A DNA stretch of 64,000 nt. Source: Hebobacterum sp964559435 (GTDB taxonomy: Bacteria; Armatimonadota; Hebobacteria; Hebobacterales; Hebobacteraceae). Positions within the stretch are counted from its first letter, which is position 1. Each line of letters opens with the position of its first letter. Under the pieces are notes generated by a model, which made no database searches, was not told where the DNA came from, and worked only from the letters and a program-made list of their open reading frames with translations. The position numbers and the translations under genes are program-made. Where the stretch lies: contig CAZLHI010000004.1 of NCBI GenBank assembly GCA_964559435.1, forward strand, positions 62,001 through 126,000. Reading direction: 5' to 3'. Shown here piece after piece: positions 26,912-34,943 of this stretch.

Positions 26912-27411
26912 TGCTGCTGCTCCAGACGAGAGATGAACTCATCGACGGCCTGGCGATGCTTCTCTTCGTCCAGCGGCGCTAGGACGGCCTGCGTCGCCGC
27001 GAGCAAGGCGAGATCGACGACCTCGTGCCGTAGCTGCAGCATCGCTTCCTCGCGCTCGATGTCAACCGTCTCCCGGGCCCGCTGACGGATCTGCTCCGCC
27101 TCGTCGCGCGCGCGCTTCAGGATTCGGTCGCGCGCCTGCTCGCCCTCCTCGACCGCCACCCGCACCTGGTGCCGGGCTTCCTCTCGGGCCTCGGTCAGCA
27201 CGCGGCTCCGCTCCTGATCGATGCGGGCCAACCCCTTCCTCGCTCGCTCGCCGGCATCGAGGCCTTCGTCGATCTCCTTCTCGCGTTCCGCCATCACCTT
27301 GAGGAGCGGGCCGAACAGATACCGCCGCAGCAGCAGAAAGAGGATGGCGAAGCCGACGATCTGAAGGAACACAACTGCCGGGTCCAGGCTGAGCACGCTT
27401 CCTTCACCCAT
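26908..27411 (-). CDS. atpF: ATP synthase b subunit
   Basis: The 167-residue stator subunit has one membrane helix near the N-terminus (PAVVFLQIVGFAILFLLLRRYLF) followed by a long Arg/Glu-rich coiled coil to about residue 130. The start MGEGSVLSLDP was chosen because GGAG precedes it and longer frames would overlap atpE with unrelated sequence. It anchors delta and alpha to subunit a. Confidence 0.94.
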   Translation of the reverse strand: MGEGSVLSLDPAVVFLQIVGFAILFLLLRRYLFGPLLKVMAEREKEIDEGLDAGERARKGLARIDQERSRVLTEAREEARHQVRVAVEEGEQARDRILKRARDEAEQIRQRARETVDIEREEAMLQLRHEVVDLALLAATQAVLAPLDEEKHRQAVDEFISRLEQQQ

Positions 27412-27446
27412 GGCGGCTCCATACCTCCGTAGGCCGTTCCGGACTG

Positions 27447-27716
27447 CTAGCCTCCCGGGATCTTCTCGAGCACCTCCGCCGGTCCGGGCAGCTTGGACCA
27501 AAGCACGAAGCTGATAACAAGAGCGTAGATGACGAGCGACTCGATGAGCGCGAGGCCGACGATCATCGTGCTGAAAAGGCGCCCCCCGGCCTCGGGCTGC
27601 CGTGCGGTGGCCTCAAGCGCCACCGAGATCGCGCGCCCCTGGCTGAGGCTGCCAGCAACGGCCGCGATCGCGACGGCAAGTCCGGTCACCAGCGCCAATC
27701 CGAAGAAATAGAGCAT
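27447..27716 (-). CDS. atpE: ATP synthase c subunit
   Basis: The 89-residue proteolipid hairpin has helix 1 with Gly/Ala packing, a polar loop ARQPEAGG, and helix 2 with the ion-binding carboxylate Glu in GLALIESLVIYALV. Its ion site has Gln in helix 1 (SLSQGR) and Glu-Ser with a Tyr four residues after the Ser in helix 2. These match part of the sodium-type signature, but the following Thr is replaced by Leu. The c-ring rotates with ion flow across the membrane. Confidence 0.96.
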   Translation of the reverse strand: MLYFFGLALVTGLAVAIAAVAGSLSQGRAISVALEATARQPEAGGRLFSTMIVGLALIESLVIYALVISFVLWSKLPGPAEVLEKIPGG

Positions 27717-27861
27717 CTGCTTCTCCTTTCCGAGATTCCCAGGCAGATCGTTCCATCCGCCTCACAGGCCGGCGGCTCGGTGCCTCACCGGCATCAAGTA
27801 TTCGCCGCTCGCCCCGACCGCCACGATCCCTCGTGCTCCTCGGGTGCGAACGCCGCGCGTG

Positions 27862-28698
27862 TCAGGCCTCCGCTTCCGTGTGCTGGATGACACCGTCCAG
27901 GTAGACTGTGGTCAGTATTGAGAAGATCGCCGCTTGCACGATCGAGACGAGCAACCCGAGCAGCATATTCGGGAGCTGGACGGGGAGAGGAATCCAGTGT
28001 CTGGCCAGCCCCGCGACGAGCCCGATGAGGATAAGGACGACCGTCTCTTCGGCCATCAGGTTGCCGAAGAGCCGGACGGCCAGCGTAACGGGCCGGAACA
28101 GCTCGCCCAGCAGGTGAACGACGAAGACGAGCGGCGCGAGCAATACATAGGGGAATTGCGTCGGCACTCCGGAGATGAAGTGTCTGAAATACCGTAGGCC
28201 GTGCTCGCGAAAGCCGAAGTACTGGACGACGAAGAAGACGACGACGGCCAGCCCGGCTGTGATGTTGAGGTTGGAGGTTGGCGCCATGAACCCCGGAATG
28301 AGCCCCATCAGGTTCATGCACGCGATGTAGATGAAGAGAGCTCCGATGAACGGGACGAATTCCGTGCCGCGCGGGCCCATGATGCTGACGACGAGGCCGC
28401 GCAGGCCGCCCACGAGCGTTTCGAGTACCGTCTGGATACCGCGCGGCCGAAACGAGAGACCGCGCGTCCCGACAACGGAGAGCACAGCCAGCATGATAAT
28501 GGCCACGAGGGACCAGGCAAAGGCGAGCATGGCATCGCTGTGAAGCAGCGGCTCGCCACCGATCTCGAGCGATGTCACCCAGTTGAGCCAGGTCTGAGGA
28601 TGCGGAAGCCCGCCTTCCTCGGCAGCGAAGGCCGGCGCCCCGGCGAGCGGCACGCAAATGAAGGCCAGAGCAGCTAGGCGCAGTGTCACGGCCCGCAT
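27862..28698 (-). CDS. atpB: ATP synthase a subunit
   Basis: The 278-residue membrane subunit begins with a signal-like helix (RLAALAFICVPLAGAPAFA), which suggests a cleaved or extra N-terminal segment. It then has five or six membrane helices. The essential Arg is in RPVTLAVRLFGNLMAEE; GLIPGFMAPTSNLNITAGLA is the conserved half-channel region. The ATG overlaps the previous gene's TGA by one base. A 145 bp gap separates it from atpE, unusually long inside this otherwise tight operon, and I see no gene in it. Confidence 0.95.
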   Translation of the reverse strand: MRAVTLRLAALAFICVPLAGAPAFAAEEGGLPHPQTWLNWVTSLEIGGEPLLHSDAMLAFAWSLVAIIMLAVLSVVGTRGLSFRPRGIQTVLETLVGGLRGLVVSIMGPRGTEFVPFIGALFIYIACMNLMGLIPGFMAPTSNLNITAGLAVVVFFVVQYFGFREHGLRYFRHFISGVPTQFPYVLLAPLVFVVHLLGELFRPVTLAVRLFGNLMAEETVVLILIGLVAGLARHWIPLPVQLPNMLLGLLVSIVQAAIFSILTTVYLDGVIQHTEAEA

Positions 28699-29123
28699 CA
28701 CACAGCTCCCTTCGGGCTGCGCTGGCCCGGCCGGAGCAGCCGAAGCGTTCTGATGGCCGTCGCCGTCGCCATGAGAGGAACAACTGCGGTGCCGACGCAG
28801 ACCCACAGCGGCGATGCGAAGCCCGTCCGGATCGACACGTAGAGTATCGCTGCGATGAGCGGCCACTTCACCAGCCAGAGCGCCCAGAGGTAGAAGCGCG
28901 CCCGGCGCCGGCGTTCGGAACCGAGCCACGCCCGCGCAAGGCCCATGTGGATCGCAAAGGAACCAAGGACGATGCCGCCGCCCACCGCCACGCCGGCCGC
29001 CGCGCGCGGACCCAGCGCGAGGGCAGCCAGTGCGAGGCCCGACCACACGAGCAGTGACCACACCAAGACGCGTCGTGCGGGACGAAGATCCGCCCAATCG
29101 CTTTCCCTGCCGCCTCCACTCAC
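28698..29123 (-). CDS. AtpI-like ATP synthase subunit I family protein
   Basis: This 141-residue protein has four hydrophobic segments and the layout of the ATP synthase I / AtpI family found between atpZ and atpB: 'AAGVAVGGGIVLGSFAIHMGLARA...KWPLIAAILY'. AtpI-type proteins assist c-ring assembly. GTG at 29123 forms a GTGA overlap with the upstream gene; longer upstream frames are shadows of that gene. Sequence identity with well-studied AtpI is weak, so the call rests mainly on topology and position. Confidence 0.7.
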   Translation of the reverse strand: MSGGGRESDWADLRPARRVLVWSLLVWSGLALAALALGPRAAAGVAVGGGIVLGSFAIHMGLARAWLGSERRRRARFYLWALWLVKWPLIAAILYVSIRTGFASPLWVCVGTAVVPLMATATAIRTLRLLRPGQRSPKGAV

Positions 29124-29359
29124 CTCAGAAGGCTCCGGTCGCTGTTCTCGCCGAGCTGACGCAGGGCCGCCAGTACATGATAGAACCCGGCCGCCGTCCC
29201 GGCCAACGTGCCCACGAGAGTCAGCCACGGAACGGTCCCCCAACGGCCATCGAGATATCGGCCCACCAGGGCGCCCAGCAGGGCGCTCACGCCGAGCACA
29301 ATGCCCAGGCCGCCGAGCCTGCCTATGGTGCGAATCGGCCCTTGGTATCGAGAGGCCAT
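29120..29359 (-). CDS. atpZ: AtpZ/AtpQ-like small membrane protein
   Basis: The 79-residue protein has two hydrophobic segments (about 13-33 and 42-64) separated by a short GRYLDGRWGT hairpin. This is the classic AtpZ form, in which 'G..lD...gt.P....iG...G...g.y' recurs. AtpZ together with AtpI has been linked to Mg2+/Ca2+ transport and c-ring assembly. The start MASRYQG was chosen because AAAGG lies 5 nt upstream. It is the first gene of the atp operon. Confidence 0.8.
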   Translation of the reverse strand: MASRYQGPIRTIGRLGGLGIVLGVSALLGALVGRYLDGRWGTVPWLTLVGTLAGTAAGFYHVLAALRQLGENSDRSLLR

Positions 29360-29377
29360 CCGGCCTTTGCCTCCGCA

Positions 29378-29410
29378 CAAAAAAACCAAACGAGGCTGAC
29401 GCGGGCCTCG
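29378..29410 (-). terminator. Intrinsic terminator/attenuator in the atp operon leader
   Basis: On the minus strand CGAGGC pairs with GCCTCG (29410-29405 with 29396-29391) around an 8-base loop, then TTTGGTTTTTTT follows. It lies between the atp promoter (29448-29477) and the first gene (29359). The GGAGG ribosome-binding region comes right after the U-tract. Confidence 0.65.
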
Positions 29411-29447
29411 CCGGAGGAAACAACGCGCTGCTTCTCGTGGCCCTGGT

Positions 29448-29477
29448 ATGATAGCCGCCGGCTGTCTCCGTTGTCAA
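29448..29477 (-). promoter_or_regulatory. Promoter of atp operon
   Basis: On the minus strand a perfect TTGACA (29477-29472) is followed by an 18 bp spacer and TATCAT (29453-29448). Predicted start is near 29441, giving about 80 nt of leader before atpZ. Confidence 0.8.
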
Positions 29478-29614
29478 GCACAGCGGCCTTCCTCTGGGTG
29501 CATGTGGTCACAGGCGATGGCCCCGCATTGGCGGGCCGGTTGACTTTTGAGTGTCATCCATGTAAGCTGGGAGAGGTGTAGAGCGAGCTGGATGGGTTGG
29601 GGCACCCCGGGCTA

Positions 29615-30091
29615 ATGGCGGAGAATGAGGTAGAGCTGGGAGTGGAAGCGGTTGCCCTCGATTGGAAGGGCAGCCCGATTATCGTCTTGCGCGAGCGGGA
29701 AGGCAACAGAGCTGTTTTCATCTGGGTGGGATTGCTCGAGGCGAACGCCATCAATATGCCGCTGGAGAAGCAGCGCGCGCCCCGCCCCATGACGCACGAC
29801 CTGATCGTCTCTATCCTCCAAGAGGTCCAGGTCGAGGTCGAGCGAGTTACCATTACCGACGTGCGCGGCCTCACCTACTACGCCACACTCGACCTGCGAG
29901 ATGGTGAGGAGCGGACGAGCATCGACTGCCGCCCAAGCGACGCCATTGCCATTGCGCTGCGAACCAAGGCGTCCATCTACATCGGGGAAGACCTGCTCCG
30001 GCGACTGGTCGAAGAGCAGCGGAAGGCCGGCGCTGCCGGGGCATTGCCGGGCACGACGGTTGTGGAGCCCGACGAACCAACCATCCACTGA
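29615..30091 (+). CDS. Bifunctional nuclease (DUF151/BFN) domain protein
   Basis: The 158-residue protein matches the BFN/DUF151 family: VALDWKGSPIIVLREREGNRAVFIWVG, then EANAINMPLEK, PRPMTHDLIVSILQE and SIDCRPSDAIAIALRTKASIY, all typical conserved blocks. Plant members have nuclease activity; the bacterial role is unclear. The start is uncertain: a TTG at 29597 would add six residues, and neither site has a strong ribosome-binding site. TTGACT at 29540 could be a -35 box, with a poor -10 17 bp on. It diverges from the atp operon. Confidence 0.85.
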   Translation: MAENEVELGVEAVALDWKGSPIIVLREREGNRAVFIWVGLLEANAINMPLEKQRAPRPMTHDLIVSILQEVQVEVERVTITDVRGLTYYATLDLRDGEERTSIDCRPSDAIAIALRTKASIYIGEDLLRRLVEEQRKAGAAGALPGTTVVEPDEPTIH

Positions 30092-30151
30092 GCACAGGCG
30101 AGGACATCTCGACTTCCGCGGCCGTCACCTCAGGTGGCGGCCGAGCTGCCT

Positions 30152-30436
30152 TCAATCAGCACACTCGCACGGCGTTCGGCCGCACTTCGGGCAGCCAGCA
30201 GCGTATTTCTCGGTCGCCTGCTCCAGGTCGATCTCGCAGATGCTCGCCATCGTGCTGAGCCAGGCGAGAACGTCGGCGAACTCCTCTCGGAGTTGCTGTC
30301 GCTCCTGCTGGCGCATTGCACGGGCCAGCTCTCCGACCTCTTCGACAAACCAGCGGAAGGTCGCGGGGAGGCCGCGCGCGGCGTCCCTCTCCAGGTAGAT
30401 GCTCTCGATCTGCTGCTGGAACTCCCGGATTCTCAT
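30152..30436 (-). CDS. MazG-like nucleotide pyrophosphohydrolase with CxxC tail
   Basis: The 94-residue all-alpha NTP-PPase has the metal motif ExxE...ExxD as FVEEVGELARAM and LREEFADVLAWL. Such proteins hydrolyse non-canonical or excess NTPs to NMPs. The C-terminus carries CPKCGRTPCEC, which could bind zinc and is seen in a MazG-like subgroup. It stands alone between the BFN gene (convergent) and the permease gene upstream on the same strand (59 bp). Confidence 0.82.
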   Translation of the reverse strand: MRIREFQQQIESIYLERDAARGLPATFRWFVEEVGELARAMRQQERQQLREEFADVLAWLSTMASICEIDLEQATEKYAAGCPKCGRTPCECAD

Positions 30437-30495
30437 CGCCTGACCTCACGAGGACGACGCCGAGCGCTCGCCCACAGGCTGGCTGGCCGGCGCCG

Positions 30496-32787
30496 TTACG
30501 TTTGCTTGGTGAACAGCCTTCGCAGCAGCGACCGACCCGCGCCGGGGCGCCGCCTGGCGAGCAACACAGAGCAGCGCACCCGCCGCGCGATTGACCGCGG
30601 CTTCTCCCCGAAGATGAGCTGACTCAGCAGGCTCTCGCGGGCGGCCCCAAGCACCAGAAGGTCAGCTTCCTCGCATGCCTCCACGATGCCGCTCGCCGTC
30701 GTGCGCGCCTGGACGATCTCCAGATCGACGGTGCTTTCGTCTGCTGGTGTCCCCTTCAGAAAGGCTCGCTCGGTGGCGTCGTCCATGGCGGTTCCGCGCT
30801 TGATGATGTGCAGATACCGCGGCTTGGCTCCGACCTCCCTCTCGAGAGCCCGGGCCACCTCAACGCACAGCCGCGCATGAGGACTCGCTGTCACGCCCAC
30901 GAGGATGCGTTCCAACTTGCGTCTCTTGCTGCGCCACCGAACCAGTACCGTGTCCGCCGAACACCCCCTCAGCACCGGATCGAGCGTTGTGCCAAACAGC
31001 CGGTCTCGCGCCCGCGTCTGCCCGCGCCAGCCGAGCACTACCAGAGAAGGCTTCTTCTCTGCAATAGCGTCGAGCAGCCCCCCTTGCAGGCTTTCGGAGA
31101 CCCAGAGGGAGGAGAGGACAGAAACGCCCATGCTGGCGCCGACTTCGACGGCCGCTTCGAACAGCGGATCGGCTCGGTCGAGGAACTGCCGTCCCTCCGA
31201 GGACGGCAGTTGCCGCGGTATCTTGATAACATGCAGCGCGACGACCGACGTGTTTCTGTTCTTCGCAACAGCACAGGCCACCCTGAGGAGGGGCTGCACC
31301 GTGCTGGGGTTGGCGAGCGCTACTAGGACGGGCTCCTTGACCGGGGTCACCGTGCGCTCCTCGAGAAGCGCCCTTGCTCCCGTTGCTTCCCGCTCGCGCT
31401 TGCTCGCGTACTCGCGGAACACGATGAGCCCGACGAAAATCCAGGCCGCCGTCACATACCAAGCCTTGCTGCTGAACCGGAAGAGATAGGCGGCCAGGAA
31501 CACGAGGCACAGCGTAGAGAACATAGGCACCCAGGGATGCAGGGGAACCCGGAATCCGCGCTTCGCATCCGGGCGCTGATACCGAAGGGCCACCACTGAG
31601 ATGTTGATCATTCCGAACAGGAACATGAAAGTGATATCGGTCGCGCTCGCCACATCCTCCAGGGGAAGGGCCACCGCCATCAGGATAACCCCGGCCGCAG
31701 AGGCGAATATCGCGCCGTGCGGGGTTCGTCGCCGGCCATGGATCCAGGCGAACACGGCCGGCAAGTTGAAGTCGCGGCCCATTGCGAAAGAGACGCGAGA
31801 GGAAGAGTACAGCGTCGCGTTCAAGGCCGAGGTGGTGGCGAACAGGCCGCCGATCAGAAGCAGCGCCATGCCGCCGGGCGCGAACTGGCGCGCCGCCTCC
31901 AGAACGGCCAGCTCTGAGTGTGATCCCAGGTACTGCCAGACCGGCACGCCGGCGGGTGCACGCACCGCGCTGAGCATGGTGAACGCGATCATCACGTAGA
32001 TCGGCACCACCGCCCCGACGGCCAGGAATATCGCCAGAGGGATGTTGCGCTTGGGTCGCCTCACTTCTTCCCCGCACTGTGCGATGATCTCGTACCCCTC
32101 GAAGGCGACGAAGGTTAGACCCATCGCGGTCAGGAGGCCGCCAGCCCCGATAGGGAAGAAGGGCGACAGCTGCTGGGGCCACTGCGGCCGCCCCCGGAGC
32201 GCCCACAGCCCTGCAACGACGAAGACGAGGAGGATGGCCATCTGCGCCAGAGTGATGAGGTTCCCTGCCCGTCCCGTCTCTGCAGAGCCGCGGTAATTGA
32301 TGGCGGCGAAGACAAGGACCACGAGCACCGCGAGGACCTTCGTCTCGGCAGATTCCGAAAGCCGAGGCAGTCCAATGCCAAAGCTGTGAAGGAGCTGCGC
32401 GAAATAGGCGCCGAAGGCCAGTGCATAGAGGCTGCATGCGACAGAGTGGCTGAACCACGACATCCAGCCCGCCAGGAAACCGAACGGACCGGGGAGGGCC
32501 AGCTTGGCCCAGGCATAGCCTCCGCCGGCCTGGGGAAAAGTGGACCCCAACTCCGCGTATGACGCGGCGGCGGTCAGCGCTATGATTCCATTCAGCGCGA
32601 AGGCGAGTATGAGGCACGGGCCAGCAGCTCCGGCGGCGATGCCGGTGAGCACGAAAATGCCCGCGCCCACCATGGCGCCTACGCCAATGAGAGTCGCCTC
32701 GGCGAGACCCATGCCCCGCCGGAGTCTGACCTCGCGCTCCTCCGAAGCGATTGCCGTCCTCCGGGAAAACGGTTCTGCCCAATCCAA
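30496..32787 (-). CDS. APC-family amino acid permease with two C-terminal USP domains
   Basis: The protein has 763 residues. Residues ~25-480 form an APC permease with about 12 membrane helices (GVGAMVGAGIFVLTG in helix 1, FVAFEGYEIIAQCGEEVRRPKRNIP in helix 6-7). Two universal-stress-protein domains follow (~495-620 and ~635-745). The first ends in VVLGWRGQTRARDRLFGTTLDPVLRGCSADTVLVR, the second in LVLGAARESLLSQLIFGEKPRSIARRVRCSVLL. The USP pair probably senses nucleotides and regulates transport. The TTG start is uncertain; an ATG at 32712 is possible but lacks a proper ribosome-binding site. The substrate is unknown. Confidence 0.88.
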   Translation of the reverse strand: MDWAEPFSRRTAIASEEREVRLRRGMGLAEATLIGVGAMVGAGIFVLTGIAAGAAGPCLILAFALNGIIALTAAASYAELGSTFPQAGGGYAWAKLALPGPFGFLAGWMSWFSHSVACSLYALAFGAYFAQLLHSFGIGLPRLSESAETKVLAVLVVLVFAAINYRGSAETGRAGNLITLAQMAILLVFVVAGLWALRGRPQWPQQLSPFFPIGAGGLLTAMGLTFVAFEGYEIIAQCGEEVRRPKRNIPLAIFLAVGAVVPIYVMIAFTMLSAVRAPAGVPVWQYLGSHSELAVLEAARQFAPGGMALLLIGGLFATTSALNATLYSSSRVSFAMGRDFNLPAVFAWIHGRRRTPHGAIFASAAGVILMAVALPLEDVASATDITFMFLFGMINISVVALRYQRPDAKRGFRVPLHPWVPMFSTLCLVFLAAYLFRFSSKAWYVTAAWIFVGLIVFREYASKREREATGARALLEERTVTPVKEPVLVALANPSTVQPLLRVACAVAKNRNTSVVALHVIKIPRQLPSSEGRQFLDRADPLFEAAVEVGASMGVSVLSSLWVSESLQGGLLDAIAEKKPSLVVLGWRGQTRARDRLFGTTLDPVLRGCSADTVLVRWRSKRRKLERILVGVTASPHARLCVEVARALEREVGAKPRYLHIIKRGTAMDDATERAFLKGTPADESTVDLEIVQARTTASGIVEACEEADLLVLGAARESLLSQLIFGEKPRSIARRVRCSVLLARRRPGAGRSLLRRLFTKQT

Positions 32788-32863
32788 AGAGGGCCTGGGA
32801 GCGGCGGCCGTAGACGTCCCTTATCTTCCATCAGCTCCGCTCCGGCCCTGGTCGCCGACTGCA

Positions 32864-32892
32864 TTGACCACGCAATTTCGAGGCACTATAAT
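32864..32892 (+). promoter_or_regulatory. Promoter of first ECF sigma gene
   Basis: TTGACC (32864-32869), a 17 bp spacer and a perfect TATAAT (32887-32892). The predicted start near 32899 is only a few bases before an in-frame GTG (32905) and 24 nt before the ATG (32923). Confidence 0.85.
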
Positions 32893-32922
32893 AGCACAGA
32901 ACTGGTGGGCCAGCAGCGGCCA

Positions 32923-33543
32923 ATGCATGTCAGACAGGTCGGCTCGGCCGAAACAAGCGAGCTAGTCGCCCGCGCCAAAGACGGGGATCGTGAAGCGTTT
33001 GACGTCCTCGTCGAGCGCTATACCCCGCGGGTCTACAACCTCTCTTTGCGGATCACGGGCTCTCCAGAAGACGCGGCGGACTGCGTGCAGGAGGCCTTTC
33101 TGCGCGCCTTTGCTTCGCTGCGGCGATTCCGCGGCGAGGCCGCCTTCTCCACCTGGCTCTACCGTGTGGCGATCAATGTGGCGAACGACGCGAACAGGCG
33201 CCTCAGAAGCCAACCGCTGCGCGCCTCGGAGTTAGAGAGGCCCGATTCCGAGGAGCCGATCTCCGAGTTGGATCAATTTGGCTCGGCGCTTGAGGGCAGG
33301 ACCAATAGCCCCGAAGACTCGTTGCTGGAGTCTGAGCGACGAGAGGTGGTCTTCGACGCCATCAGATCGCTTCCCGAGCACTATCGCACGATGATAGTGC
33401 TGTATGACCTCCAGGGGCTTTCGTATGAGGAGATCAGCCGAGTTGTCGGCGTCCGCGTGGGTACTGTGAAATCCAGGTTGAGTCGGGCGCGTTTGGCCTT
33501 GAAGGAGCGGCTGGAGCCGCATCTGGAACTTCTTCGCGAGTGA
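32923..33543 (+). CDS. ECF RNA polymerase sigma factor
   Basis: The 206-residue group 4 sigma factor has region 2 with LSLRITGSPEDAADCVQEAFLRAFASLRRFRGEAAFSTWLYRVAINVANDANR (-10 recognition and core binding). A linker follows, then region 4 with IVLYDLQGLSYEEISRVVGVRVGTVKSRLSRAR (helix-turn-helix for -35). The 45-residue linker with SEEPISELDQ is long, as in RpoE-like members. A GTG at 32905 would add six residues. The anti-sigma gene follows 24 bp downstream, the classic pairing. Its own promoter looks sigma-70 type, so it is not obviously autoregulated. Confidence 0.93.
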   Translation: MHVRQVGSAETSELVARAKDGDREAFDVLVERYTPRVYNLSLRITGSPEDAADCVQEAFLRAFASLRRFRGEAAFSTWLYRVAINVANDANRRLRSQPLRASELERPDSEEPISELDQFGSALEGRTNSPEDSLLESERREVVFDAIRSLPEHYRTMIVLYDLQGLSYEEISRVVGVRVGTVKSRLSRARLALKERLEPHLELLRE

Positions 33544-33567
33544 TTCCGTCTAACGCGCGAGTGGACT

Positions 33568-34911
33568 ATGAGCGGTAGCGTCCGGAAGGAATGCGAGAGG
33601 CTGAGAGAGCGCCTGCCCGAGTACGCCGAAGGCAGATTGGTCGGCCGGCCGCGTGCCCAGTTGGAGCGCCATCTGGCGGGTTGCTCGCGCTGCGCGGCCG
33701 AGGTGGGCGATCTGAGAACGGTGATCGGGGCGATACGCGCCATCCCGGCCGACGAGGCGCCAGAGGACCTCGTAGGGCGGGTTCGGGCGGCCCTCCGGGA
33801 ACGGGCCCCCGCTTCGGCGGCAGCGAAGCTTCTCTGGGCTCGCCTTGCAGTGCCCGTCGCCGTTCTTACGGGAGCGGTGGCCATCGCTCTCGTGCTCAGG
33901 ACGCCCTCCACCCGTCAGCTGGCGCCGGCCGTCACACCACCGGCAAAGGCAATAGGCGAGGTGCAGCCAGGTGCCCTTCCCGGCCGCGCGGGTGGGGGAT
34001 TCCCTATGGAGGCCGCGGACGAGACCACACGCATGGAGTTTGCACGCCCAGAGCCGGAGCAACAGGCCTCAGCCGAGCGACCGGCAGCACCGTGGGCGGA
34101 GGAGAGGCTGGACGCCCGACCCGCACAGCCGCCTGCTCGGGCCGCGGCTCCGACGCCCCCAATCCCACCTCCAGCCGCTGCTGCCGAAGGTCGCAGACGC
34201 GAAACGCCGCCCATAATACGCGACGCGACGCCTCGGGCCGGCAACCGGAAACTGAGCGGGCGAACCGGGCTCCCTGGCCCGCGACACTGGCAGGATGATC
34301 GGGCCGGTCTCGGCGGGGCCGAAGCGTCGGCCGAGGCCGACGCATATCGCGGGACCCAGGCGGAGACGGCCAAGGCGGCAAAGGCGCCTCCCGCCCCGTT
34401 ATCGGCGAGAGTCTCGCTCGCCTCGGCCGAAGCCGGCAAGATCATCGCGCTCAAGCTTACGGCCCAGGAGCCGCTCGAGCAGATCACACTCACCCTGAAT
34501 GACGCAGCGCCCAAAGCGTTTGGATGGCAGGGAAGAGCTGGCGAGCCGGCCTGGATACCTCTGTCAGCCGACAGCATCGGCCCGGGCCCCGCTGCCATTC
34601 GGATCAGACTGGAAGCGGCAGAAGGCGTACGGGAGTATGTGTTGTTCGTGCCCGTGCTGGCGCGACTCGGAGAGTCCGCCGCCTCCGCGCCCCTGGCCTG
34701 TTACAAGGGGATACCGCTGCGGAATGTGCTGGCAGATTTCAGCGCGCTCACCGGGCTGGTCGTGCTTGCGGAGTCGCCGCTCGATATCGAGTTCAGGGGT
34801 GAACTGCCGTCCGGCGACCCGGGGGCTGTTCTTGAGCGTCTGGCGGCCGACGTCGGCTTTGACGCTCACCCAGAGGGTGAGTTGGCCTACACACTGACTC
34901 ATTCCAGGTGA
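33568..34911 (+). CDS. Anti-sigma factor with zf-HC2 and C-terminal STN-like domain
   Basis: The protein has 447 residues. The N-terminal zinc-binding anti-sigma domain has HLAGCSRC (HxxxCxxC). One membrane helix follows at ~90-110 (LAVPVAVLTGAVAIALVL), then a long Pro/Ala/Arg-rich external linker to ~280 and a beta-rich domain. A C-terminal ~70-residue module resembles STN (secretin/TonB short N-terminal): 'IPLRNVLADFSALTGLVVL...DIEFRGELPSGDPGAVLERLAADVGFDA'. It should hold the upstream sigma factor at the membrane and sense something outside. The STN end suggests contact with a secretin or receptor. Confidence 0.85.
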   Translation: MSGSVRKECERLRERLPEYAEGRLVGRPRAQLERHLAGCSRCAAEVGDLRTVIGAIRAIPADEAPEDLVGRVRAALRERAPASAAAKLLWARLAVPVAVLTGAVAIALVLRTPSTRQLAPAVTPPAKAIGEVQPGALPGRAGGGFPMEAADETTRMEFARPEPEQQASAERPAAPWAEERLDARPAQPPARAAAPTPPIPPPAAAAEGRRRETPPIIRDATPRAGNRKLSGRTGLPGPRHWQDDRAGLGGAEASAEADAYRGTQAETAKAAKAPPAPLSARVSLASAEAGKIIALKLTAQEPLEQITLTLNDAAPKAFGWQGRAGEPAWIPLSADSIGPGPAAIRIRLEAAEGVREYVLFVPVLARLGESAASAPLACYKGIPLRNVLADFSALTGLVVLAESPLDIEFRGELPSGDPGAVLERLAADVGFDAHPEGELAYTLTHSR

Positions 34912-34943
34912 CCTGCCCTCAAGCGGCAGGTTGAGGCCCGCAC

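Noticed and set aside
27794..28783. 329-codon minus-strand frame over atpB
   Set aside because: An alternative frame of atpB; Arg/His-rich with no membrane pattern.
30860..32782. 640-codon frame overlapping the APC-USP gene
   Set aside because: Same strand but a different frame; the translation is Arg/Gly/His-rich low complexity, while the other frame has clear permease helices and USP motifs.
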